23,949 nt of DNA. It comes from CAZECR01 sp964510495. Lineage in GTDB: Bacteria; Patescibacteriota; Patescibacteriia; Magasanikbacterales; GWA2-37-8. The stretch covers positions 1 through 23,949 of the forward strand of contig CAZECR010000014.1 in the NCBI GenBank assembly GCA_964510495.1, written 5' to 3'. A program made the translations under genes and the position numbers. This document shows, piece by piece, positions 1 through 7,122 of this stretch. The notes under the pieces were generated by a model, which saw nothing but the letters and a program-made list of their open reading frames with translations, made no database searches and was not told the origin of the DNA. Position 1 is the first letter of the stretch, and every line of letters begins with the position of its first letter.

Positions 1-2
1 TC

Positions 3-329
3 CGCGAAATGGAAGCTTTTGCGCAGTTTGCAAGCGATCTTGATCCAGAAACAAAAAAGCAGATCGACCTTGGTCAACGCTTGGTTGAAATTCTCAAGCA
101 GCCTCAGTATCAACCGATACCAGTTGCCAACCAGGTTGTTATTATATACGCACTTAACAACGGTTATGCGAGCGATGTTGCAGTAAAGGATGTTCGTGAT
201 TGGGAAGCAAAATTGCATGACTTTATGAATAAAACAAAACCAGGATTGCTCGAAAAGATTAGTAAAGGTGGCTGGGATGAAGCAATTGAAGCTGAGTTAA
301 AAGAGGCGATTGTGGAATTCAAGAAATAA
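3..329 (+). CDS. atpA: ATP synthase F1 subunit alpha, C-terminal part (5' end outside window)
   Basis: Only the last 108 codons are present; the reading frame is open from base 3. The residues match the C-terminal helical domain of F1 alpha: a REMEAFAQFASDLD segment, then TKKQIDLGQRLVEILKQ and a PIPVANQVVIIYA stretch, in the order seen in bacterial AtpA. The alpha subunit forms the alpha3beta3 hexamer of F1 with AtpD and carries the non-catalytic nucleotide sites, which lie in the missing part. It is followed by atpG after only 5 nt, so it is the upstream part of an atpA-G-D-C operon. Identity is secure from sequence and order; nothing can be said of the N-terminus. Confidence 0.96.
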   Translation, partial: REMEAFAQFASDLDPETKKQIDLGQRLVEILKQPQYQPIPVANQVVIIYALNNGYASDVAVKDVRDWEAKLHDFMNKTKPGLLEKISKGGWDEAIEAELKEAIVEFKK

Positions 330-334
330 AAGGT

Positions 335-1246
335 ATGGCACTCAGCACTAAAACAATTAAACGCCGCATCAAATCTATTGCTAACACTAAAAAGATTACC
401 AAGGCAATGGAGATGATTAGTGCGGTCAAAATGCGCCGCGCAGTGGCCAATGCTTCGGCAACACGCAGTTATGCTGAGCTTGCATGGCAAATGCTACAGG
501 ATGTAGTCAAACAAGCGCATGTTAGTCTGCACCCGTTGTTGGTAGTCAGGCCTGTCAAAAAAATTGGTTTAATTTTAATTACGAGTAATCGTGGGTTGGC
601 TGGTGGTTTTACCTCAAAATTACTTCAGGACGTACACAACCATATTTTGGAAACCAAAAAAACTACCGGTGCTGAAGTGGAAGTGATCGTGATGGGGAGA
701 AAAGGGAAAAGGATTTATCAAAATTTTGGTCATGTTATCACGGCTGAATTTGAAAAAATTGATCTTACGAATCAAATTGCTGAAATTTTACCAATGGCTG
801 ATCTTGTTGCGCAAGAGTATGAAGAAGGAAAATATGATCAGATTGAAGTTGCCTACATGGATTTTATTTCGGCAATAAGACAAGAGCCGAGAATTAAACA
901 AATTTTTCCGCTCAGGAGTCAGAGTTTGGTGGGGCAGGTTTTACCAGCACGAACCTATGATGATGACGAGGTGGAGGAAATAGAAGAGCCAATCCTTAAA
1001 TTTGAACCTAATCCGACTAAAGTTCTACACGTACTTTTGCCGCGCTTGATTGAAATGCAGCTCTACCGCGCAGTCCTCGAGTCTGACGCTTCCGAGCATA
1101 GTGCGCGTATGATGGCCATGCAGGCCGCCTCGGACGCCGCGAGTGACATGATCAAAGAATTAAATACCACCTTTAATAATGCTCGTCAGGCAGCCATTAC
1201 CAAGGAAATCGCCGAGGTGATTGGTGGGGCAGCGGCACTTGAATAA
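335..1246 (+). CDS. atpG: ATP synthase F1 subunit gamma
   Basis: A 303-residue gamma subunit, the central rotor shaft that couples c-ring rotation to catalysis in the alpha3beta3 head. Both family hallmarks are visible: the N-terminal helix TIKRRIKSIANTKKITKAME followed by MISAVKMRRA, and the C-terminal helix LNTTFNNARQAAITKEIAEV that completes the coiled coil. The length is slightly above the common 285-290 residues; part of the difference is an acidic stretch near residues 208-217 (DDDEVEEIEE). The ATG is 5 nt after the atpA stop and has no SD sequence, but is preceded by GT, the start context shared by many genes here. Co-transcribed with atpA, atpD and atpC. Confidence 0.97.
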   Translation: MALSTKTIKRRIKSIANTKKITKAMEMISAVKMRRAVANASATRSYAELAWQMLQDVVKQAHVSLHPLLVVRPVKKIGLILITSNRGLAGGFTSKLLQDVHNHILETKKTTGAEVEVIVMGRKGKRIYQNFGHVITAEFEKIDLTNQIAEILPMADLVAQEYEEGKYDQIEVAYMDFISAIRQEPRIKQIFPLRSQSLVGQVLPARTYDDDEVEEIEEPILKFEPNPTKVLHVLLPRLIEMQLYRAVLESDASEHSARMMAMQAASDAASDMIKELNTTFNNARQAAITKEIAEVIGGAAALE

Positions 1247-1260
1247 CTAACTCATTGTAT

Positions 1261-2628
1261 ATGAATACTGGAGAAATCAGACAAATTATCAGCGTCGTCG
1301 TCGACGTACACTTCCCCGAAAAACTTCCTGATTTACAGAATGCTTTGGAAGTAGTGATGCCAAAGGGGGAAAAAATTATTCTCGAAGTGCAGCAGCACTT
1401 AGGCGGCGGTGTTGTGCGTGCTATGGCCATGAGCACAACCGACGGCTTGGAGCGCGGTCAAAAAGTTGTCGATACTGGTAGCCCGATTATGGTCCCGGTT
1501 GGTGAAGCGACGCTCGGACGCATGTACAATGTTACTGGGGACGAAATCGATAACCTCGGCACAACGAAGTCAAAAAAGAAATACCCAATCCACCGCAAAG
1601 CTCCAACGTTTGTTCAGCAGTCGACTAAATCCGAAATTTTAGAAACGGGTATTAAAGTTATTGATCTTATTTGTCCGTTTCTTAAAGGTGGTAAAGTTGG
1701 TTTGTTTGGTGGCGCCGGTGTCGGTAAAACGGTTATTATCCAAGAACTTATCCGCAACATTGCTCAGGAGCACGGCGGTTACTCCATGTTTGCAGGTGTC
1801 GGGGAGCGCTCTCGTGAAGGTAACGACCTTTACCGCGAAATGAAAGAATCCGGTGTGCTTGCGAAAACTGCACTGGTGTTCGGTCAGATGAATGAACCAC
1901 CAGGTGCCCGTGCTCGCGTTGCACTTACTGCGCTTGCCATGGCTGAATACTTCCGTGATGAGGAAGGCCGTGATCTTCTCTTGTTTATCGACAACATTTT
2001 CCGCTTCACTCAGGCCGGTTCCGAAATGTCTGCGCTGCTTGGTCGTATGCCTTCGGCTGTAGGGTACCAACCAACCTTGGCTAGTGAAATGGGTGCGCTT
2101 CAGGAACGTATTACATCGACCGACAAAGGTTCTATTACCTCGGTACAGGCTGTCTACGTACCAGCTGACGACCTCACTGACCCAGCTCCAGCGACTACCT
2201 TTGCCCACCTTGACTCCACTGTTACCCTTAACCGTTCACTTGCTGAACTTGGTATCTATCCGGCCGTTGATCCGCTTGACTCGAGTTCTACTATTCTTGA
2301 TCCGAACATTGTTGGTGACGAACACTATAAAACTGCGCTCGAAGTCCAGCGTGTCCTCCAGCGTTATAAAGATCTTCAAGATATTATTGCTATTCTTGGT
2401 ATGGAAGAACTCAGCGACGAAGACCGTACAACGGTTTCTCGTGCTCGCAAAATTCAGCGTTTCTTGTCCCAGCCTTTCTTCGTGGGTGAAGTATTTACTG
2501 GTATTCCTGGCCAATACGTACCGCTCAAAGAAACCATCCGGGGCTTCCGTGAAATTTTGGAAGGAAAGCATGATAGTAAGAATGAACAGGCTTTCTATAT
2601 GAAAGGTGGAATTGACGATGTAAAATAA
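1261..2628 (+). CDS. atpD: ATP synthase F1 subunit beta (catalytic)
   Basis: A 455-residue catalytic beta subunit. The Walker A loop GGAGVGKT is at residues 150-157 and the GERSREGND block, with the catalytic glutamate E182, at 181-189. The LLLFIDNIFRFTQAGSE block (Walker B region) and RMPSAVGYQPTLASEMG follow. Near the C-terminus the DELSEED-type loop that contacts gamma reads EELSDED, a conservative change, followed by RARKIQRFLSQPFF. I chose the ATG at 1261; an in-frame TTG two codons upstream would only add Met-Tyr. The gene is 14 nt after atpG and 6 nt before atpC. A long antisense frame inside it (1639-2208) has no family resemblance and is a by-product of codon bias. Confidence 0.97.
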   Translation: MNTGEIRQIISVVVDVHFPEKLPDLQNALEVVMPKGEKIILEVQQHLGGGVVRAMAMSTTDGLERGQKVVDTGSPIMVPVGEATLGRMYNVTGDEIDNLGTTKSKKKYPIHRKAPTFVQQSTKSEILETGIKVIDLICPFLKGGKVGLFGGAGVGKTVIIQELIRNIAQEHGGYSMFAGVGERSREGNDLYREMKESGVLAKTALVFGQMNEPPGARARVALTALAMAEYFRDEEGRDLLLFIDNIFRFTQAGSEMSALLGRMPSAVGYQPTLASEMGALQERITSTDKGSITSVQAVYVPADDLTDPAPATTFAHLDSTVTLNRSLAELGIYPAVDPLDSSSTILDPNIVGDEHYKTALEVQRVLQRYKDLQDIIAILGMEELSDEDRTTVSRARKIQRFLSQPFFVGEVFTGIPGQYVPLKETIRGFREILEGKHDSKNEQAFYMKGGIDDVK

Positions 2629-2634
2629 ATACGT

Positions 2635-3048
2635 ATGCATTTTCAAATCATCACTCCTGAACGCGTTGTATTTACTGATGAAGTTGATCAAGTTAGTTTA
2701 ATGACGTCTACGGGTGAGATTACGGTTATGGCACATCATATTCCTTTGGTAACGATCATGCAACCGGGTGAATTACGCTACAAGAAAGATGGTCAAGAAA
2801 AAGTAATTGCTATATCAGGTGGCTTTGCTGAAGTTAAAGCCGATAATTCACTGGTGATTCTAGCTGATACTGCTGAGCATGCTACAGAAATCGATCTTGC
2901 CCGTGCAGAAACTGCCAGGGATCGCGCGCTCAAAACAATGCAAGACCCAGTTCGTCGTGATCAAGAAGAGTTTGCAATGCTTCAGGCAAATCTTGAACGC
3001 GCCATGAATCGTGTAAAAATAGGTAACAAATACCGCCGTCTTCCATAA
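2635..3048 (+). CDS. atpC: ATP synthase F1 subunit epsilon
   Basis: A 137-residue epsilon subunit, the small rotor-foot protein that links gamma to the c-ring and can inhibit ATP hydrolysis. The N-terminal beta-sandwich is typical: MHFQIITPERVVF, then TSTGEITVMAHHIPLVT, PGELRY and AISGGFAEVKADNSLVILAD. The second half is helical (residues about 90-130, IDLARAETARDRAL onward), the position of the mobile C-terminal hairpin. The ATG is 6 nt after atpD, preceded by CGT and lacking an SD sequence. It is the last gene of the operon; a terminator follows 19 nt after the stop. Confidence 0.96.
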   Translation: MHFQIITPERVVFTDEVDQVSLMTSTGEITVMAHHIPLVTIMQPGELRYKKDGQEKVIAISGGFAEVKADNSLVILADTAEHATEIDLARAETARDRALKTMQDPVRRDQEEFAMLQANLERAMNRVKIGNKYRRLP

Positions 3049-3067
3049 AAATTAGAGTATCCTCAAA

Positions 3068-3107
3068 AAATTTGGTATAGTGTATAACTATACCAAATTT
3101 TATTTTT
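3068..3107 (+). terminator. Rho-independent terminator of the atp operon, overlapping a possible promoter
   Basis: A perfect 13-bp inverted repeat, AAATTTGGTATAG (3068-3080) and CTATACCAAATTT (3088-3100), with loop TGTATAA, is followed by TATTTTT. The left arm and loop also contain TATAGT (3076-3081), close to the TATACT box used elsewhere in the window. Only 19 nt separate the hairpin from the ABC transporter start, so any private promoter for that gene would have to overlap the terminator. No good -35 is visible; TTAGAG at 3052 is weak. Confidence 0.8.
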
Positions 3108-3119
3108 AGTAATTGTCGC

Positions 3120-4898
3120 ATGCGCGCTGCAAATTTGTCTCCTCAGTACACGAGTAAAACAATTGCTATTTACTGGAATCAGATAAAAAAACACGGACTC
3201 TTAGTTTTTATTACCTGGACTGCAACTGTCGCAGCTGCAAGCCTGGCGGTAATTAGTCCGCTCTATTTTAAGCGTTTCTTTGACACGCTTTCAATGGGTA
3301 GTTCGGACGAAAACACTTCAAAAACCCTTATTTCTATTCTGGGCATGATCGCCCTTTTGGAAATAGCACGCTGGCTTGCCTGGCGTATTGCGCTTGTTCC
3401 AAATACCAAATACCAGGCGAAAGTTTTGGCTGAATTAGCGGAAAAATGTTTTGCCTATTTACACAAGCATTCTTTTTCATATTTTAACAATAATTTTGTA
3501 GGGACTCTCGTAAAGAGAGTGAATTGGTTCACGAAGGCTTTTGAAGGAATCATGGATAGATTCACTTTTAATTTATTACCGCTTCTCACCAATTTAGTAG
3601 TGATTTTTTATGTATTGAACCGTAGAAATAGCTGGCTCGGGCTTGCTATCGGTATTTGGATTGTTGTTTTTTTAATTATCAATTGGTTTCTTACTAAGTA
3701 CAAACTCAAGTTTGATATCGAGCGCAACGAAGCAGAATCAGTAAGCACGGCAATTCTAGCCGATACAATCACCAATAATGCTAATGTAAAATTATTTTGT
3801 GGATATGGTCGAGAGGTGCAGGGCTTTCGAGCGGCACTTCAAAAAGTTCGTACTATTCGTGAGTTCACTTGGACGCTCGATAATATTATTGATGGTGTGC
3901 AGGGATTAATGGCATTTGTTCTCGAAATGGGAATTTTTTATGTGGCTATCGGACTATGGAAGCAGAACATTTTAACCGTTGGCGATTTTGTATTAATTCA
4001 ATCGTACGTTATCATTATTTTTGATAAAGTTTGGGATTTTGGCAAAATTATTCGCCACATTTACTCTAACCTAGCTGATGCGGAAGAAATGACCGTCATG
4101 CTTTCAACACCGCACGAAATTCAGGATGTGCGTAATGCTGGCTTGTTAAAAATTAAAAAAGGTGAAATTGAGTTTAAAGAAGTTGATTTTTACTACCATG
4201 AAACTCGTAAGATATTTGCTCATTTTAATTTGCATATTACACCGCATGAGAAAGTTGCTTTTGTGGGGCCGTCCGGAGCTGGTAAATCAACGATTGTGAA
4301 GCTGCTTCTACGTATGCATGATGTGTCGCGGGGTAAAATTCTCATCGATGGACAGAAAATTGATCATGTTACCCAAGAAAGTCTGTGGGCAGCGGTGAGC
4401 TTGGTGCCTCAAGACCCAATTTTATTTCATCGCTCTCTTTTAGAAAATATTCGCTATGGTAAACCAGATGCAACTGATGAAGAAATTTTTGAGGCTGCTC
4501 GTAAAGCGCATTGTCATGAGTTCATTAGTGATTTCCCAGAAGGGTACGCTACAATGGTAGGTGAGCGCGGTATCAAACTTTCCGGTGGTGAACGCCAGCG
4601 CGTAGCGATTGCCCGAGCCATTTTGCGTAATGCCCCTATTTTAGTCCTGGACGAAGCAACATCGAGCCTCGATTCAGAATCAGAAGCAATGATTCAGGAT
4701 GCGCTTGCGACGCTGATGAAGAATAAGACCGTTATTGTGGTCGCGCATCGTCTTTCTACCATTATGAAAATGGATCGAATTATTGTGGTAGATAAGGGTG
4801 AAATTATTGAAAATGGTACCCATGCCCAGCTCTTAAAAAAGAAAACAGGCATGTATAAAAATTTGTGGAATTTGCAGGCAGGAGGATTTATTGCCTAG
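3120..4898 (+). CDS. ABC exporter, fused membrane and ATPase domains
   Basis: A 592-residue half-transporter of the ABCB/MsbA type. An N-terminal six-helix membrane domain occupies residues about 25-320 (hydrophobic runs near 28-50, 70-90, 155-190 and 255-300). It is followed by a complete nucleotide-binding domain: Walker A GPSGAGKST at 383-391, Q-loop VPQDPILFH, signature LSGGE at 487-491, Walker B LVLDEATSSLD with D511/E512, and switch histidine H543. Such proteins act as homodimers or heterodimers exporting lipids, peptides or drugs; the substrate cannot be inferred. It stands alone between the atp terminator and the convergent cassette 1. Its ATG is the only resident start without T at -1 (it is preceded by CGC), so the start is slightly less certain than the family. 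Confidence 0.93.
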   Translation: MRAANLSPQYTSKTIAIYWNQIKKHGLLVFITWTATVAAASLAVISPLYFKRFFDTLSMGSSDENTSKTLISILGMIALLEIARWLAWRIALVPNTKYQAKVLAELAEKCFAYLHKHSFSYFNNNFVGTLVKRVNWFTKAFEGIMDRFTFNLLPLLTNLVVIFYVLNRRNSWLGLAIGIWIVVFLIINWFLTKYKLKFDIERNEAESVSTAILADTITNNANVKLFCGYGREVQGFRAALQKVRTIREFTWTLDNIIDGVQGLMAFVLEMGIFYVAIGLWKQNILTVGDFVLIQSYVIIIFDKVWDFGKIIRHIYSNLADAEEMTVMLSTPHEIQDVRNAGLLKIKKGEIEFKEVDFYYHETRKIFAHFNLHITPHEKVAFVGPSGAGKSTIVKLLLRMHDVSRGKILIDGQKIDHVTQESLWAAVSLVPQDPILFHRSLLENIRYGKPDATDEEIFEAARKAHCHEFISDFPEGYATMVGERGIKLSGGERQRVAIARAILRNAPILVLDEATSSLDSESEAMIQDALATLMKNKTVIVVAHRLSTIMKMDRIIVVDKGEIIENGTHAQLLKKKTGMYKNLWNLQAGGFIA

Positions 4899-4932
4899 GG
4901 CTTTCGATTTTTTAAGAAAAAATTTTCTTCAT

Positions 4933-4970
4933 AAAAAACAGAGAACGAATGGTGACGCGGCCATTCGTTC
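4933..4970 (-). terminator. Terminator of GC-rich cassette 1
   Basis: Perfect 10-bp arms GAACGAATGG (4943-4952) and CCATTCGTTC (4961-4970) enclose an 8-nt GC-rich loop. Read on the minus strand the hairpin is followed by TCTGTTTTTT, a proper termination tract, so it serves the minus-strand gene ending at 4998. On the plus strand it lacks a T tract. It marks the left edge of the GC-rich segment; just outside, the sequence becomes AT-rich again. Confidence 0.8.
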
Positions 4971-4997
4971 GGACTTCTTGGGAGAGCTTTCGCTCGT

Positions 4998-5234
4998 CTA
5001 GAGGGTGCAGGGCGGTGGGGGAAGGGGCTCAGGCTCCGGCGCAGGCGGCGGAGGCGGCGGAGGCGGCTGCGGCTGTTGTGGCTCTGGGCAGGGGTCATCC
5101 TTCTGCACGATCACGGCGCTCTGGGCGCTGGTTGGCGCGAAAGATGTCCTTCCGGCGAAGAGGCCCCCTCGCTCTGGGGCGGCGCTGGCTGAACCAGCCA
5201 GCGAAGCCAAGATCAGTGCGGCTGCAAGTCTCAT
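4998..5234 (-). CDS. Cassette 1: small secreted proline-rich protein (GC-rich insert)
   Basis: A 78-residue protein I cannot assign to a family. Residues 1-18 (MRLAAALILASLAGSASA) form a classical Sec signal peptide with an ASA cleavage site. The mature part is about 60 residues. It ends in a proline-rich tail of mostly Pro, Glu and Gln, bounded by Cys49 and Cys76, which could form a disulfide if exported. The start is supported by an AGGAAGGA SD-like sequence 12 nt upstream; the stop is TAG, followed by ACG, and a terminator lies downstream. Base composition is unlike the neighbours: line 5041-5100 is 77% G+C, with GGC/GGA-type triplet runs. It converges on the ABC transporter. No convincing promoter was seen. 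The signal peptide, SD and terminator support a real gene, but repetitive GC-rich DNA easily yields spurious frames. Confidence 0.62.
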   Translation of the reverse strand: MRLAAALILASLAGSASAAPERGGLFAGRTSFAPTSAQSAVIVQKDDPCPEPQQPQPPPPPPPPAPEPEPLPPPPCTL

Positions 5235-5328
5235 TTCTTTTTACCATCCTTCCTGGTGCAGGGTGTGTGAGGTATTTTTCTCTCGCTCTCTTTGGGTTGT
5301 TAGCGTCAATAAACCCAAAAGCAAAGAG

Positions 5329-5383
5329 AATTCAGCCTAGCACGATAATGGTCTTTGGTCAAGATACTTGCCAAAATAAGCGA
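5329..5383 (+). repeat. 55-bp direct repeat, copy 1 (left of gap)
   Basis: Identical base for base to 5484-5538. It starts AATTCAGCCTAGC and ends AATAAGCGA. The copy abuts the first N of the gap. Its exact length of 55 and position at contig ends point to an unmerged assembly overlap rather than a biological repeat. Confidence 0.95.
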
Positions 5384-5483
5384 NNNNNNNNNNNNNNNNN
5401 NNNNNNNNNNNNNNNNNNNNNNNNNNNNNNNNNNNNNNNNNNNNNNNNNNNNNNNNNNNNNNNNNNNNNNNNNNNNNNNNNNN
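5384..5483. other. Assembly gap of 100 Ns
   Basis: Exactly 100 ambiguous bases, a conventional scaffold-gap filler. Because the flanks are an identical 55-mer, the true sequence may contain no gap at all: joining the copies would delete 155 bases and leave rlmN intact. Confidence 0.97.
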
Positions 5484-5538
5484 AATTCAGCCTAGCACGA
5501 TAATGGTCTTTGGTCAAGATACTTGCCAAAATAAGCGA
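5484..5538 (+). repeat. 55-bp direct repeat, copy 2 (right of gap)
   Basis: Second copy of the 55-mer at 5329-5383, starting directly after the last N and continuing into the rlmN leader. Confidence 0.95.
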
Positions 5539-5562
5539 AATTTGGTACTGTTCCACAACTTT

Positions 5563-6636
5563 ATGGCTTCTCAATACCAACAACTTAAAGAAATTTTGGC
5601 TAAAGAGCCGAGGTATCGTCAGAATCAAGTCCAAAAGGCTTGGTTTGATTGGAGTATTTCGGGCTATGATCAGATTACGACCTTGCCCGTTAACCTTCGT
5701 GAAGAACTCAAGGGTTTTCCATGGTTTTCGGTTAATACGCACACGCTCTTAACCAGTAAAGAAGACAACACTCGCAAGGTGCTTCTTGAACTTCATGACA
5801 AGCAGTACGTTGAGATGGTGATTATGGGTCGTGAAAATATCAAAAAAGATGCTGGTGACGATGCGCCAGATCGTTATACTATTTGTGTTTCGTGCCAAGC
5901 GGGTTGCCCGATGAAGTGTGCTTTTTGTGCTACGGGTAAGCAAGGTTTTAAGCGCAATCTCTCGGCCCAAGAAATTGTTGACCAATATCGCTATGCTCAG
6001 AAAATTTTAGTAGGCGAAGGGGCGCGCGTAGCGAATATCGTTTTTATGGGTCAGGGAGAACCCATGCTTAACTATGAAAACGTTAAAGAAGCAATTAAGA
6101 TTTTGCTCGAAAATACTGATTTAGGAGAAACAAAAATTACGGTCTCAACTGCCGGTGTTGTTCCAGCAATGGAAAAAATGTTAACCGATGATTTTCCGCC
6201 GGTGCGCTGGGCATTGTCGCTCCACAGCGCGATTGAAGAAACGCGCAAATTCATTATGCCCTCGAACCCCAATGGATTTTTAGATTTTGTCGTAAAATGG
6301 GCGAATGCCTATGACAAACGTTTTCCAAGCCGGAAACATTTCATCGGGCTTGAATATATTATGCTTGGTGGTGTGAACGACGATGAAAAGCACTTGCAAG
6401 CCCTGATTGCTCTTGCAAAACGTATGCCACATATTCGTATCAATCTTATTCCCTATAACAATATTTCCGACGAAGTAGTTGATAATAAAAGTATCTTTGG
6501 TCGTACCCCGCACGAACAAATCGTGCACTGGCACGAGCAGATTATGAAAGCTGGATTTACTGCAACGATTCGGTATTCACAAGGGCAAGATATTGCAGCG
6601 GCCTGCGGACAGCTTCGGAACAAAGCGGAAATGTAA
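5563..6636 (+). CDS. rlmN: Radical SAM 23S rRNA / tRNA adenine-C2 methyltransferase RlmN
   Basis: A 357-residue radical SAM enzyme that methylates C2 of A2503 in 23S rRNA (and A37 of some tRNAs), supporting translational fidelity. The cluster motif CxxxCxxC is at C115, C119 and C122 within QAGCPMKCAFCATGKQGF. The first mechanistic cysteine matches C108 (TICVSC) and the second C348 in GQDIAAACGQL, as expected for the dual-cysteine mechanism. The GQGEPMLNYENV and LSLHSA segments are also typical. I chose the ATG at 5563 (MASQYQQLKEIL) because family proteins begin near that LKEIL helix and the codon has T at -1; an in-frame ATG at 5503 lies within the duplicated 55-mer and would add 20 residues without family character. 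Confidence 0.94.
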   Translation: MASQYQQLKEILAKEPRYRQNQVQKAWFDWSISGYDQITTLPVNLREELKGFPWFSVNTHTLLTSKEDNTRKVLLELHDKQYVEMVIMGRENIKKDAGDDAPDRYTICVSCQAGCPMKCAFCATGKQGFKRNLSAQEIVDQYRYAQKILVGEGARVANIVFMGQGEPMLNYENVKEAIKILLENTDLGETKITVSTAGVVPAMEKMLTDDFPPVRWALSLHSAIEETRKFIMPSNPNGFLDFVVKWANAYDKRFPSRKHFIGLEYIMLGGVNDDEKHLQALIALAKRMPHIRINLIPYNNISDEVVDNKSIFGRTPHEQIVHWHEQIMKAGFTATIRYSQGQDIAAACGQLRNKAEM

Positions 6637-6660
6637 TTAGAAATTTAGAATAAATTGAAG

Positions 6661-6694
6661 AGGCCGGCGTCCAGGGGGACGCCGGCCTTTGTTC
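6661..6694. terminator. GC-rich bidirectional terminator between rlmN and cassette 2
   Basis: Perfect 12-bp arms AGGCCGGCGTCC (6661-6672) and GGACGCCGGCCT (6677-6688) with an AGGG loop. The plus-strand side is followed by TTGTTCT, the minus-strand side by CTTCAATTTATT. It lies between two convergent genes and can end both. The all-GC stem belongs to the GC-rich insert and marks its left edge. Confidence 0.75.
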
Positions 6695-6701
6695 TGGCCG
6701 T

Positions 6702-7016
6702 CTAGAACTTGTAGTAGAGCACGTAGTTGGCCGCCATTATGACGACGACGATCGTGTGCAGCAGGGCGATGGTGGGCCATGCCCGTGCCAGCTTGCTGTT
6801 CGACTGCATCCGCTTGAAGCGGTGCTCGATCACCCTGATCGGCACGATCAAGCTGCTGATGACGGCGTACAGCAGAACTCCGTGATAGGAGACGATCAGC
6901 CTCCCCAGTGCTGGCACCAGCAGGTGCAGCAACACCGCGCACGCGAGCGCTACGATCACCGTGAGGATGACATTCCACGCCCAGCTACGATCAAGCTTGT
7001 TCTCGACAATGAACAT
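6702..7016 (-). CDS. Cassette 2: small three-helix membrane protein (GC-rich insert)
   Basis: A 104-residue integral membrane protein of unknown family. Hydrophobic segments lie at about 12-37, 41-60 and 79-102. The basic loop at 61-78 (VIEHRFKRMQSNSKLAR) is presumably cytoplasmic. I chose the ATG at 7016 because GAGGAG lies 10 nt upstream; a TTG eight codons earlier is less likely. The stop is TAG followed by ACG, as in cassette 1. Line 6841-6900 is 57% G+C, with third positions rich in G and C. The upstream promoter is a strong consensus on the minus strand in AT-rich host-like DNA, shared divergently with the helicase gene. Hypothetical membrane protein; the promoter, SD and terminator make a real transcribed gene likely. 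Confidence 0.66.
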   Translation of the reverse strand: MFIVENKLDRSWAWNVILTVIVALACAVLLHLLVPALGRLIVSYHGVLLYAVISSLIVPIRVIEHRFKRMQSNSKLARAWPTIALLHTIVVVIMAANYVLYYKF

Positions 7017-7055
7017 TGGTTGTTTACTCCTCGATTTCAAGTTGGGGGCCAGAGA

Positions 7056-7112
7056 TTAGCTATTTTAGCCATTCTTCGACCTCAAAACGAATTAGTATAG
7101 CATATTTTAGCC
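7056..7112. promoter_or_regulatory. Paired operator-like repeats in the cassette 2 / helicase promoter region
   Basis: Two near-identical words, read here on the plus strand: GCTATTTTAGCC (7059-7070) and GCATATTTTAGCC (7100-7112). Their GCC ends are 42 bp apart, close to four helical turns. The second sits between the -35 and -10 of the minus-strand promoter; the first lies in the transcribed leader. That arrangement would suit a repressor binding two sites, but no regulator gene is nearby, so this is inference. Confidence 0.4.
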
Positions 7113-7122
7113 AATTTGTCAA
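7094..7122 (-). promoter_or_regulatory. Promoter of cassette 2
   Basis: On the minus strand: TTGACA (plus positions 7117-7122), a 17-bp spacer, then TATACT (7094-7099). This is a full -35 consensus and a near-consensus -10, predicting a leader of about 70 nt before the ATG at 7016. The -35 overlaps the plus-strand -35 of the helicase gene. Confidence 0.78.

Larger units (their letters stand above)
5235..5562. other. Intergenic stretch between cassette 1 and rlmN, including the assembly gap
   Basis: No gene is seen here. The left part (5235-5328) changes from cassette-like to AT-rich sequence and holds a bulged inverted repeat, CTCTTTGGGTT (5288-5298) against AACCC and AAAGAG (5311-5328). The right part contains two copies of one 55-bp segment separated by 100 Ns. 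GATAAT in that segment (5344-5349, repeated at 5499-5504) resembles a -10 box for rlmN, but no matching -35 is seen. Confidence 0.6.

Noticed and set aside
1639..2208. 189-codon open frame antisense to atpD
   Set aside because: It lies wholly inside a strongly conserved gene, has no start signal or family resemblance, and its composition follows from atpD codon usage.
5005..5340. Glycine-rich frame on the plus strand opposite cassette 1
   Set aside because: It is the complement of the proline codon runs in cassette 1. It has no SD sequence, while the minus-strand reading has a signal peptide, SD and terminator.
5503..5562. rlmN start at the upstream ATG in the 55-bp repeat
   Set aside because: The added 20 residues do not resemble the family N-terminus, and the region is affected by the assembly scar; the ATG at 5563 fits both family and start context.
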